8,774 bases of DNA, taken from positions 1 through 8,774 of the forward strand of contig JAIDJS010000345.1 in the NCBI GenBank assembly GCA_029052085.1, read 5' to 3'. The position numbers and the translations under genes are program-made. The notes below the pieces were generated by a model. That model ran no database searches, was not told where the DNA came from, and worked only from the letters and a program-made list of their open reading frames with translations. Below, one piece after another: positions 1 through 6,974 of this stretch (position 1 is its first letter; the number at the start of each line of letters is the position of its first letter). This stretch comes from Eubacterium sp. (GTDB lineage Bacteria > Bacillota > Clostridia > Oscillospirales > Acutalibacteraceae).

Positions 1-114
1 AAGGTAAGAGCGATAAACAGTAAAAACAGCATTGTTACATCCGCTTTCAGCAGTGAGTTAAGCGGTATTTATTAAAAGATAAATAAGAAAAACCAGCCAT
101 TGGTTTTGGTATAC

Positions 115-148
115 AAAAAGGGGAGCAGATTTTCGTCTGCTCCCCTTT
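115..148 (-). terminator. Intrinsic terminator of the araBAD operon
   Basis: A perfect 13-bp stem (arms 117-129 and 136-148, core GGGGAGCAGA) with a 6-nt loop starts 3 nt beyond the araD stop codon. Read on the minus strand, the second arm runs into five T (115-119), the classic Rho-independent layout. In the plus direction the T-tract is poor, so it mainly serves the ara operon. Confidence 0.9.
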
Positions 149-151
149 CAT

Positions 152-862
152 TTATTCATTTTGACCATAATAGGCGTTTTTACCATGCTTTCTTTGATAA
201 TGCTTATCAAGAAGATACTGTTCTATACCTATATTTGAATTCTCATTCATTGCAGCTACACGCTCTGTTCTTGAAGCCATTTTAGCAACCTCTTCAAGAA
301 TAAGTGCATTTTCAACTGCCTTGAAAGGGTCTTTACCCCAAGTGAACGGACCGTGGCGGTGAACAAGAACAGCCGGGCATTCCTCTGCCTTTATATCCCT
401 TTTTTCAAATTCTTCAACAATAACCCTGCCTGTATTCAGCTCATATTCGCCGTTTACCTCTGCTTCGGTTAAGCCTCTTGCACAGGGAACAGCACCATTT
501 GCAAAATCCGCATGCGTTGTTCCGTAAGCAGGTATATCTCTGCCTGCCTGTGCCCACGAGCAAGCCCAGCTTGAATGCGTATGCACAATACCGCCGATAT
601 TATCAAACTTTCTGTAAAGTTCAAGATGGGTTGGTGTATCAGATGAAGGGTTCAGTTTTCCCTCAACCTTATTTCCGTTTAAATCCATAACAACCATATC
701 ATCAGCTGTCATAGAACCATACGGCACACCCGATGGCTTGATAACAAACAAGCCTTTTTCCCTGTCTATTGCAGAAACATTGCCCCAGGTAAGCACAACC
801 AAGCCATATTCAACAAGCTGAAGATTTGCTTTGAAAACTTTTTCTTTTAATTCATCCAACAT
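152..862 (-). CDS. araD: L-ribulose-5-phosphate 4-epimerase AraD
   Basis: This cytoplasmic class II aldolase-family enzyme converts L-ribulose-5-phosphate to D-xylulose-5-phosphate, the last step from L-arabinose into the pentose phosphate pathway. At 236 aa it is close to the E. coli enzyme (231 aa). Visible motifs are GNVSAID (27-33), the phosphate-site KPSGVPY (42-48), SSDTPTH (73-79), and the zinc ligands H94 and H96 in HTHSSWA and H170 in [10 protein letters not shown]119 in [12 protein letters not shown] and the C-terminal tyrosine pair (231-232) before GQ match catalytic residues known in E. coli AraD. The ATG at 862 follows a GAGGAA ribosome site that overlaps the araA stop codon. It is the last gene of the operon, with a terminator directly after its TAA. 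These motifs separate it from fuculose aldolase, and the linked araA and araB support the name. Confidence 0.97.
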   Translation of the reverse strand: MLDELKEKVFKANLQLVEYGLVVLTWGNVSAIDREKGLFVIKPSGVPYGSMTADDMVVMDLNGNKVEGKLNPSSDTPTHLELYRKFDNIGGIVHTHSSWACSWAQAGRDIPAYGTTHADFANGAVPCARGLTEAEVNGEYELNTGRVIVEEFEKRDIKAEECPAVLVHRHGPFTWGKDPFKAVENALILEEVAKMASRTERVAAMNENSNIGIEQYLLDKHYQRKHGKNAYYGQNE

Positions 863-868
863 CGTTTA

Positions 869-875
869 TTCCTCA
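869..875 (-). promoter_or_regulatory. araD ribosome site overlapping the araA stop
   Basis: On the minus strand the araA TGA stop (873-875) lies inside the sequence TGAGGAA, whose GAGGAA (869-874) is the araD Shine-Dalgarno, 6 nt before its ATG. Ribosomes ending araA translation sit on the araD initiation site, so the two genes are probably translationally coupled (inference). Confidence 0.75.
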
Positions 876-2345
876 CATACCAAGCTTATAGGCAACATCA
901 TTATAGAAAAGCTCTTTTCTGAATGCATTAATTTCCGTATTTTCATTGATATGAACAAACTCTATACCCATAATCTCTGCAAAATCACGCATATTATCGG
1001 CAGTTAAGCTGTATGAAAGCACACTGTGATGCGCTCCGCCGGCATATATCCACGCTTCAGCAGAGGTCTGAAGACAAGGAAGCGGCTTCCAAAGTACACC
1101 TGCAACAGGAAGCTTAGGCATATCATTTGTCTGTTCCTTACATTCCACATCATTGCAGATAAGACGCAATCTATCGCCCATATCAACAAGCGTTACAACA
1201 ATACCTTTTCCTGTCTGCGCCTTAAATACAAGCCTTGCAGGATCTTCCCTTCCGCCTATACCAAGCGGATGAACCTGAATTTTAGCCTTCTCCGCTGCAC
1301 AGCTTGGATCAACCTCAAGCATATGAGAGCCGAGAAGCATTTCATTATCCGGCTCAAAATGATAGGTATAATCCTCCATAAATACAGTACCGCCGTCAAG
1401 CCCCTCTGCCATGGATTTCATAACTCTGAGCATTGCAGCAACCTTCCAGTCGCCCTCTGCACCAAAGCCATAGCCCTGACGCATTAAATCCTGCGCTGCA
1501 AGACCAGGAAGCTGACGAAGCCCCTGCAAATCTTCAAAATTCGTATGAAAAGCATTGAAATCGTATTTATCTAAGAATTTTTTAAGAGCAACCTCTTCCC
1601 TTGCCTGATAACGAACAGCATCTATATTATCCGTATCCATAACATAATGCTTTTCATATTCAGCCATCTGTGCATCAATTTCAGCCTCTGTTACCGCTTC
1701 AACCTCTTTAATAACATCACCTACACCGAAATGGTCTACCTGCCAGCCAAGCTTAATCTGAGCCTCTATTTTATCACCGTCTGTTACGGCAACATTGCGC
1801 ATATTATCGGAAATACGGAGAACATGGGTTTTCCTTGATTCGGCTGCACCTACTGCTGCACGAATCCATGTTTCCATTTTCTTTTGGAATGTTTCATCCT
1901 TCCAATAGCCTGCGATAACCTTTCTGTGCAAACGCATACGAGCTGAAATGAAGCCATGCTCTCTGTCTCCGTGAGCAGATTGATTCAGATTCATAAAATC
2001 CATATCAATATCATTCCATGGAATATCCCTGTTAAACTGCGTATTCACATGAAGATATGGCTTTTGAAGCGCATTAAAGCCGGAAATCCATGCTTTTGAC
2101 GGAGAAAAGGTGTGCATCCATGTTATAACACCTGCACACTTTTCATCGCAGTTTGCAGCCTGCATAACATCAAGAATTTCCTTTGATGTTTTTACACAGG
2201 GTTTTGCAACGATTCTGCAAGGAAGCTTACTGCTCCATTCACTGCACATTTCCTGAGCATGTGCATTAATTGTTTCAAAAATATCTTCTCCGTAAAGAAA
2301 CTGTGTTCCTACAACGAACCAAAATTCATAATCTTTAATTGACAT
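873..2345 (-). CDS. araA: L-arabinose isomerase AraA
   Basis: This cytoplasmic, metal-dependent enzyme interconverts L-arabinose and L-ribulose, the first step of the pathway. Its 490 aa match the usual length (about 500 aa). The N-terminus has the family's FWFVVGTQFLYGE (8-20) and ITWMHTFSPSKAWI (74-87). The four Mn-binding and catalytic positions known from E. coli AraA (E306, E333, H350, H450) are present here as E297 in GFGAEGDW, E324 in FMEDYTYHF, H341 in LGSHMLEVDPS and a histidine of AGGAHHSV (439-440). The protein appears complete. The ATG at 2345 has an AAGAGG ribosome site (2354-2359) 8 nt upstream, and the araB stop lies 16 nt before the ATG. It is the middle gene of araB-araA-araD. 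Confidence 0.98.
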   Translation of the reverse strand: MSIKDYEFWFVVGTQFLYGEDIFETINAHAQEMCSEWSSKLPCRIVAKPCVKTSKEILDVMQAANCDEKCAGVITWMHTFSPSKAWISGFNALQKPYLHVNTQFNRDIPWNDIDMDFMNLNQSAHGDREHGFISARMRLHRKVIAGYWKDETFQKKMETWIRAAVGAAESRKTHVLRISDNMRNVAVTDGDKIEAQIKLGWQVDHFGVGDVIKEVEAVTEAEIDAQMAEYEKHYVMDTDNIDAVRYQAREEVALKKFLDKYDFNAFHTNFEDLQGLRQLPGLAAQDLMRQGYGFGAEGDWKVAAMLRVMKSMAEGLDGGTVFMEDYTYHFEPDNEMLLGSHMLEVDPSCAAEKAKIQVHPLGIGGREDPARLVFKAQTGKGIVVTLVDMGDRLRLICNDVECKEQTNDMPKLPVAGVLWKPLPCLQTSAEAWIYAGGAHHSVLSYSLTADNMRDFAEIMGIEFVHINENTEINAFRKELFYNDVAYKLGM

Positions 2346-2361
2346 AATATTTACCTCTTAT

Positions 2362-3939
2362 TTATAAATAATCAGCTGCTGCTTTCTGAACAGCAAGCCC
2401 TTTTTTATACAACTTCATATATTCCTTAAAACCGCTAACATCCTCAGCATACGGCTGAATAACCGAACTTTGATATTTACTGAAAACCTTTTCATTCAGA
2501 TAATCTTCAAGCTTTTCACCATGATTATCCGCAGCATAGGCTGCAAGCACGGCAATGCCCCAAGCTCCGCCTTCTCCTGCTGTTTCCATAACAGCAACAG
2601 GAGTATTCATAGCACCTGCCATAAGCTTTTGACCGACAATAGGCGTCTTAAACAATCCGCCATGTCCCATAAGGCAATCCAGCTGAACATGTTCTTTTTC
2701 AAGAATCTCCATTCCGATTTTAAGCGTTGCCATTGTTGAATAAATCTGCGCTCTCATAAAATTCGCAAGATTAAAAGTTGAATTCAGGGTCCTTGCAAAA
2801 AGGGGTCTGCCCTCCTGAAGATGAGCCACAGGCTCTCCCGAAAAATAATTGTAATTTACAATTCCGCCGCAGTCTGCATCTGCTTCAAGAGCTTTGTTAT
2901 AGAGCAAATCATAAATCTGCGGCTTCGTTAAGGCACTGCCTGACGCCTTCGCAAACTCACTGAAAACGGAAACCCAGTAATCAAGATCCGTGCAGCAATT
3001 ATTGCAATGCACCATTGCTACAGGCTTTCCTGTTGGTGTTGTAACCATGTCTATTTCCTCATAAACCTGTGAAAGCTGATTTTGAAGAACCGCCATAGCA
3101 AAAATCGAAGTACCCGCTGAAACATTGCCTGTTTTAACCGAAACACTGTTTGTTGCAACCATCCCTGTGCCGGCATCGCCCTCAGGAGGACACATAACAG
3201 CGCCTGCTTCAAGCGTTCCGCTTGGATCTAAAAGAAGCGCACCCTCTTCTGTAAGCAAACTAGCATTATCCCCTGCAAGCAAAACCCTTGGCAGAATATC
3301 CTTTATTTCCCATTTATATTGCTGAACAGCTTCTATGCCTGAAAACTTATCAAGCATTTCTCCATTATATTGATTGATTTCACTGTCAATAGGAAACATA
3401 CCCGATGCTTCGCCGATTCCGACTGCCTTTTCGCCCGATAATTTCCAATGAACATACCCTGCAAGCGTTGTTAAATAAGCAATATTCTGAACATGCTCCT
3501 CTTTATTTAAAATGGCCTGATACAGATGCGCAATACTCCATCTTTGAGGTATATTGAAATGAAAAAGCCTTGTTAATTCGGCTGAAGCTTCCGCCGTTGT
3601 TGTATTTCTCCACGTTCTGAACTCTGCAAGCTGATTTCCGTTTTCATCAAAAGGAAGATAGCCGTGCATCATAGCAGAAAAGCCAATGGAAGAAAGCTTT
3701 TTTATTTTTGAACCGAATTTCTCAAAGGTATCCTCACTGAGGTTGGCAAAAGCCTCCTGCAGACCGTTCCAGACATCGTCAAGGCTGTATGTCCAATACC
3801 CGTTTTCATATTTATTTTCCCATGTATGACTGCCTGACGCAATCGGATTGCAGTTTTCATCTATCAAAACTGCCTTAATTCTTGTTGAGCCAAGCTCAAT
3901 TCCAAGCGATTCCTTACCGCTAAGTATATAGCTGTTCAT
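2362..3939 (-). CDS. araB: L-ribulokinase, FGGY family (AraB)
   Basis: This 525-aa FGGY-family sugar kinase is inferred to phosphorylate L-ribulose with ATP, giving the AraD substrate. Features visible, numbered from the chosen start, are the N-terminal phosphate-binding [15 protein letters not shown] (12-26), SAMMHGY (88-94), the catalytic-base region [10 protein letters not shown] with D255, MGHGGLFKT (424-432) and the C-terminal FGGY signature [17 protein letters not shown] (452-468). By recollection it resembles the Bacteroides-type kinase found beside araA and araD, often annotated only as xylulokinase or FGGY kinase, rather than E. coli AraB. The operon context favours ribulose as substrate. 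I chose the ATG at 3939 because GGAGGG lies 5 nt upstream. A longer in-frame reading from a TTG at 3996 is rejected, because that TTG is the first triplet of the -35 box. It is the first gene of the operon. Confidence 0.9.
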   Translation of the reverse strand: MNSYILSGKESLGIELGSTRIKAVLIDENCNPIASGSHTWENKYENGYWTYSLDDVWNGLQEAFANLSEDTFEKFGSKIKKLSSIGFSAMMHGYLPFDENGNQLAEFRTWRNTTTAEASAELTRLFHFNIPQRWSIAHLYQAILNKEEHVQNIAYLTTLAGYVHWKLSGEKAVGIGEASGMFPIDSEINQYNGEMLDKFSGIEAVQQYKWEIKDILPRVLLAGDNASLLTEEGALLLDPSGTLEAGAVMCPPEGDAGTGMVATNSVSVKTGNVSAGTSIFAMAVLQNQLSQVYEEIDMVTTPTGKPVAMVHCNNCCTDLDYWVSVFSEFAKASGSALTKPQIYDLLYNKALEADADCGGIVNYNYFSGEPVAHLQEGRPLFARTLNSTFNLANFMRAQIYSTMATLKIGMEILEKEHVQLDCLMGHGGLFKTPIVGQKLMAGAMNTPVAVMETAGEGGAWGIAVLAAYAADNHGEKLEDYLNEKVFSKYQSSVIQPYAEDVSGFKEYMKLYKKGLAVQKAAADYL

Positions 3940-3944
3940 AGCAA

Positions 3945-3950
3945 CCCTCC
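3945..3950 (-). promoter_or_regulatory. Ribosome binding site deciding the araB start
   Basis: GGAGGG on the minus strand, 5 nt before the ATG at 3939, is a strong Shine-Dalgarno. It fixes the araB start at 3939 rather than the upstream TTG at 3996. Confidence 0.85.
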
Positions 3951-3967
3951 GTTTACTGTTTAATTTG

Positions 3968-3996
3968 ATTGTACTATATACGTTTTGATATTTCAA
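3968..3996 (-). promoter_or_regulatory. Promoter of araBAD
   Basis: The minus strand carries TTGAAA (3991-3996), a 17-nt spacer and TACAAT (3968-3973), a near-consensus sigma-A promoter. AT-rich DNA lies upstream of the -35 box. Transcription would start near 3961, giving a leader of about 20 nt, too short for a riboswitch or attenuator. Control is therefore more likely by a repressor. TTGA-4nt-TCAA (3985-3996) overlaps the -35 box as an imperfect dyad, but it does not match the Bacillus AraR box and is only a weak operator candidate. Confidence 0.8.
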
Positions 3997-4018
3997 CAGA
4001 ATTTAAATTAAATTTTTA

Positions 4019-4052
4019 TAAAAAAACAACCTTACTCACAACGAGCAAGGCT
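4019..4052 (-). terminator. Intrinsic terminator of the corC-type gene
   Basis: A 10-bp stem including two G-T pairs (arms 4028-4037 and 4043-4052, core CCTTGCTC/GAGTAAGG) with a 5-nt loop is followed on the minus strand by G and then a run of seven T (4020-4026). It lies 23 nt beyond the stop of the CorC-type gene and upstream of the araB promoter, insulating the two transcription units. Confidence 0.85.
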
Positions 4053-4074
4053 GAAAATATACATATTAAATTAT

Positions 4075-5379
4075 CTATGCTTTAACAATTACAGAAGCTT
4101 TTTCAACTGTATGATTTACAACATTCAGAACATTAATCACAAGCTGCTCCGTTTCAACAGAAAACGAGGTATTATCCTCAGGAATGATACAATAAATTCC
4201 GAAAACATAGCCGCTGAAGGTTTCATACTCATCAACGGGAAGCTCTATTTTTAGATTTGCTTCAACATCATCCAGAGAAGCACAGCCCTGAATTATCCAT
4301 TCTTTTTCGCTTATCTGTTTAATATCAGGTTCTTTAACCACGGCATTTTCTTCGTTTTCCAAATCGCCTACAATTTCTTCAAGCAAATCATTCATTGTGA
4401 TGATGCCGACCGTACCGCCGTATTCATCAAGAACAACCGAAAAATGATTTCTGCTTTTCTGCATATTTTCAAAAAGCACATCAATTTTCATATTTTCGGG
4501 AACGAACACAGGCTGAGAAACTGCATTCTTCATTATAAAGTTTTTGCTTTTATCCTTAAGTCTGAAATACTTTTTGGAATCCAGCACGCCTATAATATTA
4601 TCAATGCTTTCTTTATATACCGGATAAACGCTGTAGCTTGAATTGGTTATCACTTCATCCCATTCTTCAACCGATTCATCAGCATCAAGCCCTAACACAT
4701 CGGTTCTGTGGGTTGAAAACTCGCCGCATTCCTTATCATCAAAATCAAAAATATTGGAAATCATAATTCTTTCATCTTTATCAATAATGCCCTTTTCGGA
4801 GCCTACTTCAACAAGCATTCTGATTTCCTCTTCGCTGATTTCTTCCTCCTGTGCATTCGGATCTATTCCGATGCAGCGCAGCACAAGATTCGTTGATACT
4901 GTAAGAAGCCATACAAGCGGAGCAAAAATTTTGGAAATCACTGAAATAAGTCCTGAAACACCAAGCGCAAGCCCTTCTGTTTTACGCATTGCAATACGCT
5001 TAGGCACAAGCTCACCGAATACAAGTGTTAAGTAAGATAAAATCATTGTAATCACAATAACGGCTATGGTATCCAGTGTTGCGCGCGAAATGTTTACACC
5101 GGTTTTCAGAATTAAATCCACAAGAATTTCCGAAAAATTATCTGCCGCAAAGGCTGAACCAAGAAAGCCGGAAAGCGTTATCGCAACCTGAATTGTTGCA
5201 AGAAAGGAAGCCGGCTTTGAGGTCAGCTTAACAAGACGCTTTGCTTTTTTATTTCCCTGTTCTGCCAGCTTTTCAAGCTTAACATCATTCATTGAAACGA
5301 TTGCAATTTCAGCACTAGCAAAAACTGCGTTAATCATGATAAGTATGAGCTGCAAAAGCAGCTGTGCCCATATAGGCAT
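4075..5379 (-). CDS. CorC/HlyC-type membrane protein (CNNM plus CBS)
   Basis: This 434-aa inner-membrane protein is of the CNNM/CorC family, whose characterised members are linked to Mg2+ (and Co2+) export. The hemolysin name sometimes used is historical. Domains in order are a DUF21/CNNM transmembrane region (about 1-200) with hydrophobic segments near 5-25, 58-80, 103-122 and 137-165. It carries the family's NAVFASAEIAIVSMN (17-31) and GELVPKRIA (122-130). A tandem CBS pair follows (about 217-340) with DEYGGTVGIITMNDLLEEIVGD (318-339), then a C-terminal CorC_HlyC domain (about 355-430). An AGGAG ribosome site (5390-5394) precedes the ATG. The usual MTPRTD opening of the first CBS domain reads FSTHRTD (221-227). 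The gene ends in TAG, showing that TAG acts as a normal stop here. It has its own promoter and terminator. The ion carried cannot be told from sequence. Confidence 0.93.
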   Translation of the reverse strand: MPIWAQLLLQLILIMINAVFASAEIAIVSMNDVKLEKLAEQGNKKAKRLVKLTSKPASFLATIQVAITLSGFLGSAFAADNFSEILVDLILKTGVNISRATLDTIAVIVITMILSYLTLVFGELVPKRIAMRKTEGLALGVSGLISVISKIFAPLVWLLTVSTNLVLRCIGIDPNAQEEEISEEEIRMLVEVGSEKGIIDKDERIMISNIFDFDDKECGEFSTHRTDVLGLDADESVEEWDEVITNSSYSVYPVYKESIDNIIGVLDSKKYFRLKDKSKNFIMKNAVSQPVFVPENMKIDVLFENMQKSRNHFSVVLDEYGGTVGIITMNDLLEEIVGDLENEENAVVKEPDIKQISEKEWIIQGCASLDDVEANLKIELPVDEYETFSGYVFGIYCIIPEDNTSFSVETEQLVINVLNVVNHTVEKASVIVKA

Positions 5380-5411
5380 TTGAAAATCACTCCTAATTCA
5401 AATTAATGTTA

Positions 5412-5440
5412 ATTATAATCCAGCAAATGCTTTTTTACAA
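5412..5440 (-). promoter_or_regulatory. Promoter of the corC-type gene
   Basis: Minus-strand TTGTAA (5435-5440), a 17-nt spacer and a perfect TATAAT (5412-5417) form a good sigma-A promoter. The predicted start near 5405 gives a leader of about 26 nt before the ATG at 5379. No riboswitch, such as a Mg2+ sensor, could fit in so short a leader. Confidence 0.8.
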
Positions 5441-5536
5441 TAAATCCGCTGTAAATATTACAAATATTTAATAATTGTAAATGTAATTCAGCAAAAGCAG
5501 TATAAAAGAAATATAATCCTAAAATCATTATAAATA

Positions 5537-5565
5537 TTGACTATAGCATCATTTTTAAGTAAAAT
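5537..5565 (+). promoter_or_regulatory. Promoter of the sigma-like membrane protein gene
   Basis: TTGACT (5537-5542), a 17-nt spacer and TAAAAT (5560-5565) give a near-consensus sigma-A promoter with a leader of about 35 nt. No AAC/CGTC-type ECF promoter was recognised, so autoregulation by the encoded protein is not evident. This promoter and that of the divergent gene are about 95 nt apart, with only AT-rich DNA and a weak TTACAA/TTGTAA dyad (5458-5480) between them. Confidence 0.75.
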
Positions 5566-5607
5566 AGCTATAAATAAACAAATATAAATATAATCAAGGA
5601 GATTATT

Positions 5608-6903
5608 ATGAATTTAACCGAAGCAATAAACCTTGCAAAACAAGGCAGGAGTGTTGGCTGGGGTATTATCATTAAAGCTACATATAACAGAAAAAAATTT
5701 ATTACCTCCAAATATCTGGCTTCTTCATTAGATAAAGTTCTGAATGATTCTTATGTAAAAGCATTATCAAGTATAAATCTTTTACATAATCCCGGGGTCT
5801 TTTCAAGCTGGCTCGGCATTATTATTGCAAGCATAAGTGCAACAGGATTACGCAACGCAGGCAAAGAGTTTTTTTCAGAAAGTATGCCTTATGAAAACGA
5901 AACCCTGTATATGGATATAGTAAACGAAAGCAGGAATCCCGTACCCGAAAAAAGTGATTTTACACAAGGCGAAATTAATGAGCTTTCAAAAAGGCTTCTT
6001 AAATCTCTTAATGTTGAGCAGAGAATGTGCTTTTTGTATCATTATATTGAAGGATTTTCAGTAAAGGAAATAGCAAGAGCACTTCGCAGTTCGGAAAAGG
6101 ATGTTATAGCATCACTTAATGCAGGCGTAAAGAGAATCAACGAAATCTGCGAAGAATTAAAAAAAAGCTATCCCAAGCTTTCCGTTTTTTCAAATTCACT
6201 TCAGCTGTTTACTTTTGTTTTTGAAACCGAATACAGTTATACACAAAATACAGAAGTTCCGACAGACATATTAAATAAAATTATTGAAGATACCGCAGCA
6301 ATTGTTGCCGAAAAGGAAATTGTTGAAGAAAAAGAAGCTGAAGAAGAGCCTGAAGACGATGATGAGGAAGAAGAAAGAAGCCACGGATTTATAAGCGGCA
6401 ATAAAAAAATGATTGTTTTAATTATCATTATCGTTGCCATCGCAGCAGGGCTTACAATCCATTTTGTAAACAAAGGCAAATCCCCTTCCGAGCCTGTTAA
6501 TAATACAGACAAGCCCTCGGAAAGTGAAACGGTTTCAGACATTACACCTTCAATGGACCTTACCTCCGAAAGCTCAACCGAAGAGAATTCGGAAAGCACA
6601 TCGGGCGAAACCTCCTCAAGCAGTGTGCCTGTCACAAATCAAAGACCAAATACATCACAGCAGCCTTCACAAAATCAAAGACCGCAAAACAATAACACTA
6701 CTTCAAATTCAGGCAACTCTCAAACAAGCAGACCGCAAACGAGTTCAACGAAACCGGCAACCAATCCTACCACAAAACCAACACAGCCTTCTACACAGCC
6801 TTCTACACAGCCGACGACATCTTCGCCGCCTGTTACTGTTACAGAGCCTTCTACCGAACCAACTGTTTCAGAACCTGATTTTGAAATACCTGACATAGAA
6901 TAA
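5608..6903 (+). CDS. ECF-sigma-like protein with membrane anchor and Ser/Thr-rich tail
   Basis: This 431-aa protein has no signal peptide. Residues 15-85 resemble a degenerate sigma region 2, with NDSYVKALSSI (46-56), an F-SSWL motif (65-69) and LRNAGKEFF (81-89). Residues 122-185 resemble sigma region 4, with LNVEQRMCFLYHYIEGFSVK (134-153) leading into a helix-turn-helix (150-178). A strongly acidic stretch (235-257) is followed by one membrane helix (about 268-287) and a low-complexity tail rich in Ser, Thr, Pro, Gln and Asn (290-431) that ends in TQPS/TEPS repeats. The likely topology is N-in with the tail outside. Sigma-like proteins with C-terminal membrane segments are known in Clostridia. 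Here sensing may be built into the same chain, which is inference. The extreme drift of region 2 also allows loss of sigma activity. AAGGAG (5596-5601) lies 6 nt before the ATG. Confidence 0.75.
   Translation: MNLTEAINLAKQGRSVGWGIIIKATYNRKKFITSKYLASSLDKVLNDSYVKALSSINLLHNPGVFSSWLGIIIASISATGLRNAGKEFFSESMPYENETLYMDIVNESRNPVPEKSDFTQGEINELSKRLLKSLNVEQRMCFLYHYIEGFSVKEIARALRSSEKDVIASLNAGVKRINEICEELKKSYPKLSVFSNSLQLFTFVFETEYSYTQNTEVPTDILNKIIEDTAAIVAEKEIVEEKEAEEEPEDDDEEEERSHGFISGNKKMIVLIIIIVAIAAGLTIHFVNKGKSPSEPVNNTDKPSESETVSDITPSMDLTSESSTEENSESTSGETSSSSVPVTNQRPNTSQQPSQNQRPQNNNTTSNSGNSQTSRPQTSSTKPATNPTTKPTQPSTQPSTQPTTSSPPVTVTEPSTEPTVSEPDFEIPDIE
6781..6812 (+). repeat. 12-bp tandem repeat coding TQPS units
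   Basis: Two identical copies of ACACAGCCTTCT (6781-6792, 6793-6804) are followed by a partial third (6805-6812). They encode TQPS-TQPS-TQP in the outer tail of the sigma-like protein. A related ACAGAGCCTTCT occurs at 6841-6852. Exact DNA identity suggests recent slippage, so tail length may vary between strains. Confidence 0.8.
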
Positions 6904-6938
6904 TTTAAAATCGTATTTCCTGAATATTTCGGATATAC

Positions 6939-6974
6939 AAACAAAACGGTTACCTTACGGTAACCGTTTTGTTT
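6939..6974. terminator. Bidirectional terminator between convergent genes
   Basis: A perfect 16-bp inverted repeat (arms 6939-6954 and 6959-6974, core CAAAACGGTTACC) surrounds a 4-nt TTAC loop. Each arm ends in a T-rich tract in its own reading direction (GTTTTGTTT), so the hairpin can end transcription of the plus-strand sigma-like gene and the minus-strand hydrolase-like gene. The last base of the second arm is also the last base of the minus-strand TGA stop (6974-6976). Confidence 0.88.

Noticed and set aside
1..75. A possible C-terminal fragment on the plus strand (open from base 1 to TAA at 73-75), or a hydrophobic MLFLLFIALT start running off the left edge on the minus strand.
   Set aside because: Each is under 30 codons. 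Such short open runs are common by chance in AT-rich DNA, the two readings conflict, and no clear ribosome site supports the minus-strand start.
92..106. Second small hairpin (AACCA/TGGTT) downstream of the ara terminator.
   Set aside because: It has only 5 bp and no clear role, since the strong terminator at 115-148 already explains the end of the operon.
1026..1487. Plus-strand 153-codon frame opposite araA.
   Set aside because: It is a shadow frame: the minus strand encodes AraA with all catalytic motifs and no ribosome site supports the plus frame.
3966..3996. AraR-type operator or catabolite (cre) site in the ara promoter.
   Set aside because: The spacer has fragments such as ACGTA and GTACAAT, but no full palindrome matching the Bacillus AraR box, and no convincing cre match was found.
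4643..5035. Plus-strand 130-codon Ser-rich frame opposite the corC-type gene.
   Set aside because: It is antisense to conserved CBS and membrane motifs. Its Ser/Ile-rich composition is what the reverse complement of acidic and hydrophobic codons produces.
5441..5536. Regulatory RNA or operator in the divergent intergenic region.
   Set aside because: Only AT-rich sequence and a 6-bp dyad with an 11-nt gap are seen, which is not enough to support a call.
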